The notes under the pieces were generated by a model. The model ran no database searches. It had not been told where the DNA came from and saw only the letters and a program-made list of their open reading frames with translations. A DNA stretch of 64,000 nucleotides from positions 56,112-120,111 of the forward strand of contig JAIORD010000057.1 of assembly GCA_021108275.1 (NCBI GenBank), in the 5' to 3' direction. Below are positions 57,081-64,000 of the stretch, piece after piece (position 1 is the first letter of the stretch; each line of letters begins with the position of its first letter). The DNA comes from Methanococcoides sp. Lineage in GTDB: Archaea > Halobacteriota > Methanosarcinia > Methanosarcinales > Methanosarcinaceae. The position numbers were made by a program, and so were the translations under genes.

Positions 57081-59189
57081 ATGTTTATTCGACAAAAAAC
57101 ATTGATTGGCGTAGGGGTCATGCTTATTTTTATGATGTTTGCCATTACTGGAGTTTCTCAACTTCTTGTAAAGGAAAGTTATATTGAATTGGATGAGCAG
57201 CAGGCATCTAAAGATGCTATCTGGATGCAAGATCTCATTGAGTCTGATCTAGGTACATTGGAGTTTCTTAGTGTAGACTATGGTCAATGGGATGATACTT
57301 ATGAATATATTGTATCACATGATGGAAAATATATTGAATCTAATATAATTCCAAGCACGTTTGAGCTCAGTCGGCTTGATTTTATTGTTTATTATGATTC
57401 TTCCGGTGATCTCGTTTATGGTTCAGCATATGATAAAATAAATGGAGAGCAAGTGCCATTATATGGCAGCTTGGTAGAGTTAATTCCGTCTTTAGATCTA
57501 AGCGAATCCGGTTTCGTTAATTTACCGGAAGGTGTGTTTCTAATCTCCTCGTCTCCAATATTGACCAGTGCTATGGATGGTCCATCTCGCGGAATTCTGG
57601 TCCTGGGGCGCTTATTCGATTCTGATGAAATGCAATATCTTTCAGAAGGTTCAGGTATTTCAATAGATCTAATGCTTCCAAACGATCCACAGCTACCTCT
57701 GGGAATTTGGAATGAAGGTTCTTCTGATATTTTCATAGAAACTGTTGATGAAGATATGCTTGCAGGCTATTATCCAATTCGTGATGCTTTCGGTATTCCT
57801 GCAATAGTTGCCAGAACCACAACTCCTCGTTTGATAACAGCACAGGGGACTGAATCATTATATTATTTTACTCTCTCACTTTTCTTTGTGGGGTCTATAT
57901 TTATATTTATCATGCTCTTGTTCCTGGATAGGGTCGTGCTTAGGCGTATACTCCATCTTTGTGTAAATGCAAGATCTATTGGAGACGATAAGAATTTCTC
58001 TTCCCGTTTGCATATTGGGGGGAATGATGAACTTTACCTTTTATCTTATTCCATAAACTCGATGTTGGAAAAGCTTGAAGAGATGCACAAAGCTAAGGAC
58101 AGTGCAGTCATGAAAGCTATGCCGGTTATGATCGCTCACATGAAGCTTGATGGTACCATTGTACACCGTAATGATCCCCAGAATGGTGATCTGTTTTTCT
58201 TATCCTCCATGAATTTTAAAAATATTTATGATATTCTTCCTGATGATACTGCAAAGCTTATGAGAGAGAAGGTGCAGGATATTGCTAAGTCTAATAAAGT
58301 TGGAGCTGTGGAATACAACTTGCCTGTAGATGGTCGGATAGTCAATCTTGAAGCAAGGGTCCTGGTGTTCGGTGAAGACGATGTGCTTGCGATAATTATG
58401 GATAATTCCCATCGCAAAGCTGCGGAAACTGCTCTTATTCAGTCAAAACTGGAAGCTGAAGCATCAAGCCGTACAAAGTCCGAGTTCATAGCTAACATGA
58501 GCCATGAGCTGAGGACACCTTTGAATTCGATCATTGGTTTTTCGGATGTGATTAACAGTGAAAGTCACGGTCCTTTGAATGAACCTCAGAAGAAATACAT
58601 ATCTAATGTTATTAGGAATGGAAAGCATCTTTCAAGCATCATCAACGACATACTATCTGTGTCAAATATCGAATCTGGTAAGGTGGAATTTCATGCTGAT
58701 GAATTCTTTGCATCCGATCTTATTAATGAAGTAGAAGCAATGATGGCACCTATTGCATTAGAGAAAGGTATCGATGTGATCTGTAACATTGATATTGAAA
58801 TGCCTGCCATAAAAGCAGATATGATAAAATTCAAGCAGATCGTTTACAACCTCGTGAACAATGCCATTAAGTTCTCTGATAAAGGGGGAACAGTGGCAAT
58901 CGAAGGGAATGTCTCCGGGGGCTTCATGCATATTTCTGTAAAGGACCGTGGAATTGGCATTTCACCAGAGTGTCAGGATAAATTGTTCAATCCTTTTTAT
59001 CAGGTGGATGCATCTGTTTCCAGAAAGTATGGAGGTGTCGGCCTTGGTCTTCCTCTTGTCAAGAACTTTACAGAAATGCATGGTGGTTATGTACATGTAG
59101 AAAGTAAGGAAGGGGAGGGCAGTACCTTTACGGTCTCCCTTCCATTAGAAAGGGAATTTGATGCCTCCCAAAGTAATGAGCAGAACTAA
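57081..59189 (+). CDS. Membrane sensor histidine kinase with CHASE4-like sensor domain
   Basis: A 702-residue kinase. First helix about 8-28, extracytoplasmic CHASE4-like domain (about 35-255; IWMQDLIESDLGTLEFLSVDYGQWDDTYEYI is its conserved start, given here only by its ends IWMQDLI and WDDTYEYI), second helix about 262-283, HAMP-like linker (about 285-340), PAS-like domain (about 345-450), HisKA with phospho-acceptor H475 in NMSHELRTPLNS, and HATPase with NLVNNAIKFSD, DRGIGIS and GVGLGLPL. No response regulator gene is adjacent. The ligand is unknown. Confidence 0.92.
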   Translation: MFIRQKTLIGVGVMLIFMMFAITGVSQLLVKESYIELDEQQASKDAIWMQDLIESDLGTLEFLSVDYGQWDDTYEYIVSHDGKYIESNIIPSTFELSRLDFIVYYDSSGDLVYGSAYDKINGEQVPLYGSLVELIPSLDLSESGFVNLPEGVFLISSSPILTSAMDGPSRGILVLGRLFDSDEMQYLSEGSGISIDLMLPNDPQLPLGIWNEGSSDIFIETVDEDMLAGYYPIRDAFGIPAIVARTTTPRLITAQGTESLYYFTLSLFFVGSIFIFIMLLFLDRVVLRRILHLCVNARSIGDDKNFSSRLHIGGNDELYLLSYSINSMLEKLEEMHKAKDSAVMKAMPVMIAHMKLDGTIVHRNDPQNGDLFFLSSMNFKNIYDILPDDTAKLMREKVQDIAKSNKVGAVEYNLPVDGRIVNLEARVLVFGEDDVLAIIMDNSHRKAAETALIQSKLEAEASSRTKSEFIANMSHELRTPLNSIIGFSDVINSESHGPLNEPQKKYISNVIRNGKHLSSIINDILSVSNIESGKVEFHADEFFASDLINEVEAMMAPIALEKGIDVICNIDIEMPAIKADMIKFKQIVYNLVNNAIKFSDKGGTVAIEGNVSGGFMHISVKDRGIGISPECQDKLFNPFYQVDASVSRKYGGVGLGLPLVKNFTEMHGGYVHVESKEGEGSTFTVSLPLEREFDASQSNEQN

Positions 59190-59194
59190 AAAGA

Positions 59195-60379
59195 TCATGC
59201 CAGCATTGTGATCTGCTCAACCCCTTTTATTAAATAATCTACCTCTTCTTTGGTATTGTACAGGGCAAATGAGGCCCGTACGGTACCTTCGACACCGATC
59301 AGGTCCACTGATGGCATGGCGCAATGGTAACCGCTTCGAACACATATCTTTCTTGTCTCATCAAGGATCATGGCGACATCATGCGGGTTCATTCCCTGCA
59401 CATTGAAGGGCACGACTCCGGTCCTGTCCTTTGGTCCGTATACTTCCACCCCATCTATCTCTGCAAGGCGCGTTGCAGTATCCTGTGCCAGCTCTTTCTC
59501 ATGTTTCTCTATGGCTTCCACTCCAATGTCCTTCACATATTCCACGGCTCGTCCAAGACCTATGACCCCTGGGATATTGGGGGTTCCGGCTTCGAACTTT
59601 GATGGGGCTGGCTCAAGCTCATAACTTTCAGTGGTAACTGCATGAACGGTTCCGCCTCCCACATAAACAGGCTCCAGGATGTCCGGGTCCTTTATGCAAA
59701 GCACGCCAGTTCCCTGTGGTCCGAGCAAACCTTTATGGCCCGGGGTTATGAAAAAGTCACATCCGGTATCTTTGATATCTACTGGCATATGCCCGGCAGA
59801 CTGTGAGCCGTCAACAAGTGTCAATACATCGGATCGGTGTGCTATCTGAGTTATCTTCTTGACATCCCTGACAGAACCGAAAACATTTGAAACATGGTTG
59901 ACACTCACCAGCCTTGTTCTGTCCGTAATGGCCTCAGCTATATCCTTTGGATCTACATTTCCTTCCCTGTCCGATCCGACGACTGTGACTTCAACACCTT
60001 GTTCTCTTAGCCTCATCCAGGGGAGAAGATTTGAATGATGTTCAACAACAGTTGTCACCACATGGTCGCCAGTTTCCCATTTCAGTCCAAGGGATACCAT
60101 ATTGATGCTTTCTGTGGCATTTTTGGTGAATACGGTCCCCTCTGACCCAGTGTTCAGGAATTCAGCGACTGTGTCCCTTGCATCCTCATAGTGGTCAGTG
60201 GTCTGCCGGGCAAGCCTGTGAGCTCCTCTGCCATGATTTGCAGCATATTTGAAAAAATAATCGTTCATGGAGTTGACGGCTTGCACAGGTGTCTGTGTTG
60301 TGGCACCGCTATCAAGGTAGATAACTTCCTCAAGAACGGGGAAATCTTTGCGTACAGAAAGAATATCATACATATTCAT
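59195..60379 (-). CDS. SufS-type cysteine desulfurase
   Basis: A 394-residue PLP enzyme releasing sulfur from cysteine as persulfide. Conserved segments: YLDSGATTQTPVQAVN, FTKNATESINMV, VEHHSNLLPW, PGHKGLLGPQGTG with the PLP lysine, and RSGYHCAMPSV with the active-site Cys. It lies beside the divergent YcaO/TfuA pair, which needs a sulfur donor, and is preceded by a 49-residue gene. Many methanogens rely on sulfide instead of cysteine desulfurase, so its position is suggestive. Confidence 0.93.
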   Translation of the reverse strand: MNMYDILSVRKDFPVLEEVIYLDSGATTQTPVQAVNSMNDYFFKYAANHGRGAHRLARQTTDHYEDARDTVAEFLNTGSEGTVFTKNATESINMVSLGLKWETGDHVVTTVVEHHSNLLPWMRLREQGVEVTVVGSDREGNVDPKDIAEAITDRTRLVSVNHVSNVFGSVRDVKKITQIAHRSDVLTLVDGSQSAGHMPVDIKDTGCDFFITPGHKGLLGPQGTGVLCIKDPDILEPVYVGGGTVHAVTTESYELEPAPSKFEAGTPNIPGVIGLGRAVEYVKDIGVEAIEKHEKELAQDTATRLAEIDGVEVYGPKDRTGVVPFNVQGMNPHDVAMILDETRKICVRSGYHCAMPSVDLIGVEGTVRASFALYNTKEEVDYLIKGVEQITMLA

Positions 60380-60415
60380 TTCATACGCAAGATTGCTAAA
60401 AATAGGTTTTGCAGC

Positions 60416-60565
60416 TTATTTAGATAGAAATCCACCGAGCATGAAATTGCAAAGTTCTCGCTCATCAGCATCCAGTCTTTCAGTGGTCTGACCACTTACA
60501 ACCGCAAAGTACCTGTCTTCTCCATTTCTGGCAGAGATATCATCTATTTTCATGATATTTCTCAT
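60416..60565 (-). CDS. 49-residue hypothetical protein upstream of the cysteine desulfurase
   Basis: A short frame with a strong GGAGG ribosome binding site (minus strand, eight bases before the ATG at 60565). It reads MRNIMKIDDISARNGEDRYF, AVVSGQTTERLDADE and ends FMLGGFLSK. Gene position, ribosome binding site and balanced composition argue for a real gene. It ends 37 bases before the desulfurase start, so the two are probably one transcript. Family not recognised. Confidence 0.6.
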   Translation of the reverse strand: MRNIMKIDDISARNGEDRYFAVVSGQTTERLDADERELCNFMLGGFLSK

Positions 60566-60733
60566 AATTTAATTCCTCCTGTCTCTTCAATTGTAGTTAT
60601 AAAATTTGACCTGCGTAGCAGAGCCAAACTCTTAATAAAGAGTTAATCTTATTTATATTTTTCTATTGATATGGGAGTTTTTGTGTCTTTAATGTCGTAA
60701 GGAATATAATGTTGCAAAAGAGTTCCTCTTACC

Positions 60734-62014
60734 ATGTCTCACATCCTGATCGATCGATCATTGCAATATATAGAAGGTACACAGCGTGTTCTTGATGAGG
60801 GGGCTACTCTTGAGAATACGCAACCTCATCTTAAAAGAATAGGGGTAACCAGGATCGCAAGCATAACCGAGCTTGATCGTATCGGAATACCTGTTTTTTC
60901 AGCCATAAGACCTTCAGCAGCCGATGGTGCGATATCCATCTATTCCGGTAAAGGAGCTTCAGAGGCACAGGCAAGGATCTCGGCCATGATGGAAAGCTTC
61001 GAAAGATGTCTTGCTGAACGTGTAAGCGTAAATGCGGACATCGATGAAGAGATCGCAGCAGATGAATTTATCGAGAGCTCAGATAAAGCAAGTGAAGGCC
61101 ATGAGCTACTGGATGTAGATTCTTTACTTATCTTTGAACCGATAGCCTCTGATAAACTGGTCGAATGGACCAAAGGCTGGGATATGTTGCAGGAGAAGGA
61201 GATCTATGTTCCCTCTAATGCTGTCCATCACCCATACGATTCACCGGGAATGTCAGCAAAACTTTTCCGAAGCAATACCAACGGACTTGCTTCCGGTAAC
61301 GTTATCGAAGAGGCCATTCTCCACGGCTTGCTTGAAGTGATCGAACGTGATGCTCTGAGTATATCTGAGTTTAACAGGAATACTGGCAAGGAACTCGTTC
61401 TTACTGAAAATGACGGTGTCAATTATGAGCTCATAAAGAAGTTCGAAGATGCCGGTGTGCAGATAAAATTATGGTATCTGGAACATGATACTGCTATCAC
61501 CACCATCGTAGCGGCTACCGATGACCTTGAACTGAAAGATGCCGCATTGCTTGTCATGGGTGCAGGTTCCCATCTCAAGCCGGAGATCGCTGTACAAAGG
61601 GCAATTACAGAAGCTGCACAATCAAGGGTCGTACAGATACACGGTGCACGTGAGGATACTGACAGGGAATCATTTGTGAGGCAGATCGGATATGACCGCA
61701 TGAAAAGGATGAACCGATTCTGGTATGACGAAGGTGAGTCCATAACGATCGACCAGATAAATGATATTTCCGCATCAACTCCTGCTGAGAACATTGACGT
61801 GGTCCTCAATGAGCTGCGTAAAGTTACAGACAGCGCAATAGTGGTGGACCTGTCCCGTGAAAGTATTGGTATTCCTGTGGTGAGGGTCATCATTCCCGGA
61901 TTCGAACAATATACCCTTGACCGCGAACGTGTGGGTAAACGTTTAAGACAAGGTCGCAAGTCCTTGGCTTCATCTGAAAAGCCCTGGAAAAGAAAGTTCG
62001 GGCGTAACAAGTGA
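60734..62014 (+). CDS. ycaO: YcaO protein for McrA thioglycine formation (methanogenesis marker 1)
   Basis: A 426-residue YcaO enzyme that uses ATP to activate a backbone amide; in methanogens, with TfuA, it installs the thioglycine in the active site of methyl-coenzyme M reductase. Visible: ISIYSGKGASEAQARISAMM, ESFERCLAERV (acidic ATP/Mg site), EEAILHGLLEVIERDALS, and HLKPEIAVQRAITEAAQSR. The end is basic (KPWKRKFGRNK). It precedes tfuA by four bases. Confidence 0.95.
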   Translation: MSHILIDRSLQYIEGTQRVLDEGATLENTQPHLKRIGVTRIASITELDRIGIPVFSAIRPSAADGAISIYSGKGASEAQARISAMMESFERCLAERVSVNADIDEEIAADEFIESSDKASEGHELLDVDSLLIFEPIASDKLVEWTKGWDMLQEKEIYVPSNAVHHPYDSPGMSAKLFRSNTNGLASGNVIEEAILHGLLEVIERDALSISEFNRNTGKELVLTENDGVNYELIKKFEDAGVQIKLWYLEHDTAITTIVAATDDLELKDAALLVMGAGSHLKPEIAVQRAITEAAQSRVVQIHGAREDTDRESFVRQIGYDRMKRMNRFWYDEGESITIDQINDISASTPAENIDVVLNELRKVTDSAIVVDLSRESIGIPVVRVIIPGFEQYTLDRERVGKRLRQGRKSLASSEKPWKRKFGRNK

Positions 62015-62018
62015 TCCC

Positions 62019-62663
62019 ATGAGAGCAGTGGTATTTGCAGGTACAAGTATCTGCCATGAAGATGCAAAAGCCATACTTGATGCTGTCTATCTGCCTCCTG
62101 TGGCAAGGGGTGATGTGGATAAGGTCGTGTCCCAGGGCTATGATATCATCGGTATCATCGATGGCATGTTCTTCGATAGGGCTGCCGTTGCACACAAAGA
62201 GATCCTCCATGCAATGCAGAAAGGCATCACCGTAGTAGGTGGTTGCAGTATGGGTGCACTACGTGCATCCGAACTTGATGTGCATGGGATGATCGGTGTC
62301 GGCAAGATCTATGAATGGTATCGTGACGGTATCCTCGAATCTGACGATGAGGTGGCTGTCACCACTAATCCCGAAACCTTTGAACCTGTATCTGTTCCCC
62401 TTGTTAACATCAGGGAGACCTTACAGGCAGCATGCGATGAAGGTATCATCGATGAGAGTACCCGTCTCTCCCTGCTTAATATAGCAATGGAGCTACACTA
62501 TCCTCTCAGAAGTTATCTTGGTATTGTAAAAACAGCTGTTTATAAAGGTATACTTTCCGAAAAAGAGCCGCTATTAAATTATTGTCTGAACAACGAGACC
62601 GATGTCAAAAGAGCTGATGCTGTACTCGTTCTTGAAACCATAAAAGAGCTTATGAAAAAGTAA
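62019..62663 (+). CDS. tfuA: TfuA-related McrA thioglycine protein
   Basis: A 214-residue TfuA partner of YcaO, thought to deliver sulfur or recruit the substrate. Signature segments are VFAGTSICHEDAKAILD, LPPVARGDVDKV and VGGCSMGALRASEL, containing the family Cys and Gly-rich loop. Four bases after ycaO; tight operon. The next genes on the right are convergent. Confidence 0.94.
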   Translation: MRAVVFAGTSICHEDAKAILDAVYLPPVARGDVDKVVSQGYDIIGIIDGMFFDRAAVAHKEILHAMQKGITVVGGCSMGALRASELDVHGMIGVGKIYEWYRDGILESDDEVAVTTNPETFEPVSVPLVNIRETLQAACDEGIIDESTRLSLLNIAMELHYPLRSYLGIVKTAVYKGILSEKEPLLNYCLNNETDVKRADAVLVLETIKELMKK

Positions 62664-62665
62664 GC

Positions 62666-63103
62666 TCATGCGTGCTCTTCATGGTCAAGTCTGCAATTAT
62701 CATGTTCTATTCTGCCACAAACCCCAAAAGTTGGATGTCCCATTGAATTGCAGATCGCATCAATGGCATCCTTTGATACAAAACCTTCAAAACGTGCAAC
62801 CTCTTTACAGGATTCTTCCGGTGTAAATCCGTAATGGTTTAACATAAGGCTTAAAATACGGTGTCTTCTCATAATGAAATGTGTGTATTCCTTCCCTTTC
62901 TCAGTAAGGCTGACACCTCTGTAAGGTATATGTTTCACATATCCTGTGGAATCCAGTTCACTGATAGCTTTCGTTGTCGTTGAGGGATCTACTTTCATGT
63001 GCCTGGAAATATCCGTGGTGCGCACATTATCGCCTTTCTCAAGCAGGAATTTCAGGTACTCTATCTTTTTCGGAGATAGCTCAAGCCCTGTAATGTTCTC
63101 CAT
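62666..63103 (-). CDS. MntR/DtxR-like metal-dependent regulator
   Basis: A 145-residue winged-helix regulator. HTH region TTDISRHMKVDPSTTTKAIS with RGVSLTEKGKEYT wing, then dimerisation helices MRRHRILSLMLNHYGFTPEE. The canonical metal-binding Cys-x-E..Glu-His is altered to CKEVARFEGFV, and a Cys/His-rich tail (GVCGRIEHDNCRLDHEEH) may bind metal instead. Convergent with tfuA (two bases apart). Metal and targets unknown. Confidence 0.85.
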   Translation of the reverse strand: MENITGLELSPKKIEYLKFLLEKGDNVRTTDISRHMKVDPSTTTKAISELDSTGYVKHIPYRGVSLTEKGKEYTHFIMRRHRILSLMLNHYGFTPEESCKEVARFEGFVSKDAIDAICNSMGHPTFGVCGRIEHDNCRLDHEEHA

Positions 63104-63161
63104 AGACCTGATTGATCTCCTGTTTATTTAAAATTTGCGTACATACCAAAAATATGCATTC

Positions 63162-64000
63162 TCATTTTGGACCATGCTTTTCAATGAACACCTCAATAAG
63201 CGACCCCGTAATACTCTTTTTCGAAGGAGGCGTGGGGATCTCATCTATGGGAAACCATTTTGCATCCTCTATCTCATTGGTATCTATCTCTATATCTCCG
63301 CTTTCATAGGTCGCGGTGAAGCCTATCATCAAAGAGGAAGGAAATGGCCAGGGCTGGCTTCCGAAATATGAAAGTTCCTTTATGGATACGCCAACCTCTT
63401 CTTTGACCTCCCTGTGTACTGCGTGTTCTATGGTCTCCCCGGCTTCCACAAATCCTGCAACAAGGCCGTACATACCTTCCTTGAAATGATGTGACCTTGC
63501 CATGAGCAATTCCTCTTCCTTTTCTATAAGGACCACAACAGCAGGACTTATTCTTGGATATGCGATATGTGCACAATTGCCGCATTGCATCCCTGTTTCT
63601 TCGGGCACATAATGTGTGGGACTTGCACAGAGACCGCAGTATTGGTGTGTGCGGTAGAAATCTGCCATCTGTACTGCTCTTGAAGTTATGCCAAGCATCT
63701 CTTCATCGATGATTCCATACAGATCATTGAGTCCAAGGAATTCCATATCCTCGAACTCTGCTTCTTCCGGTATTTCAAAACAATGGCAGGGTATGTCACC
63801 AAGCGTTCCTATGTAGATGACCTCTGTACTCTCAAGAACACTTCTTTCAGGGATGTACTTAAAATACTCTTCAGCATCGATACCGTTCTCGACCAGCACT
63901 TTCCGGCTTCGTACCGGAAAATATAGGGTTTTACCTTCTGAATTCTCTTCCAAGCCGTGAAATTCGAGTTCTTCGGTAGCAAAAGAAGGATTATAATATG
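63162..64000 (-). CDS. nudC: NAD(H) diphosphatase of the NudC type (5' end beyond window)
   Basis: NudC hydrolyses NADH or NAD-capped RNA ends. The frame stays open to the right window edge (upstream residues read YYNPSFATEELEFHG), so the TTG at 63953 is not the true start. Zinc ribbon CGLCASPTHYVPEETGMQCG with a final Cys, Nudix box from GFVEAGETIEHAV to REVKEEVGV, and the NADH-specificity motif SQPWPFPSSLM after it. All catalytic residues are present. Confidence 0.92.
   Translation of the reverse strand, partial: YYNPSFATEELEFHGLEENSEGKTLYFPVRSRKVLVENGIDAEEYFKYIPERSVLESTEVIYIGTLGDIPCHCFEIPEEAEFEDMEFLGLNDLYGIIDEEMLGITSRAVQMADFYRTHQYCGLCASPTHYVPEETGMQCGNCAHIAYPRISPAVVVLIEKEEELLMARSHHFKEGMYGLVAGFVEAGETIEHAVHREVKEEVGVSIKELSYFGSQPWPFPSSLMIGFTATYESGDIEIDTNEIEDAKWFPIDEIPTPPSKKSITGSLIEVFIEKHGPK

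Overview
The window comes from a methylotrophic methanogenic archaeon of the Methanosarcinaceae, most like Methanococcoides. Supporting signs are the YcaO/TfuA pair that thioamidates methyl-coenzyme M reductase, NikR, archaeal RadA, Cdc48, aIF1, archaeal-type CoaD and Nre proteins, GGTGGT-type ribosome binding sites, A/T-rich TATA boxes, and near-total avoidance of TAG as a stop codon, as expected where TAG can encode pyrrolysine. The genus is inferred from recalled family resemblance; no search was run.

Layout. 0-1.1 kb: a TnpB (IS200/IS605 type) cut by the window edge, with its right end and guide-RNA scaffold. 1.3-4.9 kb: secreted TIGR04279-like protein, small membrane protein, endonuclease-IV-like protein. 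5.0-6.6 kb: two nucleotide-sugar genes, each broken by a one-base deletion. 7.2-21.4 kb: a co-directional, increasingly AT-rich surface-glycan operon (tandem GT2, two NodB deacetylases, thiolase, zinc-ribbon/3-hydroxyacyl-CoA dehydrogenase fusion, hexapeptide acyltransferase, DUF354, FemAB/GNAT-like transferase, two GT4s, PIG-L deacetylase, WbqC, polytopic GT-C-like protein with an in-frame TAG). 21.4-23.3 kb: MITE-like elements and a decayed IS1634 transposase. 23.4-26.0 kb: flippase and a secreted beta-propeller glycosidase-like protein. 26.9-35.0 kb: a giant cohesin/dockerin surface protein, its tandem chimeric and decayed copy, and the relic of a DUF457 hydrolase. 35.1-39.4 kb: second acyltransferase, Sfp-type phosphopantetheinyl transferase, nucleotide-sugar dehydrogenase, Gfo/Idh oxidoreductase, Cys-rich microprotein. 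39.6-64 kb: mostly vertically inherited core genes (coaD, radA, pgp, cdc48, nikR, purC, PiT/DUF47, nreA, aIF1, purL, histidine kinase, cysteine desulfurase, ycaO, tfuA, MntR-like regulator, nudC).

How the genes work together. The glycan genes can build nucleotide-sugar acids (36.7-39.1 kb), assemble and trim a lipid-linked or exported glycan (7-21 kb), and flip it (23.4 kb). The most unusual part is the thiolase - Zn-ribbon::dehydrogenase - acyltransferase run at 9.8-12.6 kb. It looks like a dedicated line for making a 3-hydroxyacyl-CoA and placing the acyl group on a sugar, which I have not seen described for a methanogen. A promoter/leader cassette linked to coaD recurs three times around the locus, and coaD itself has left a 3' fragment at 26.2 kb, so the locus has been rearranged by copying of short segments. 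I saw no tRNA, rRNA or CRISPR array.
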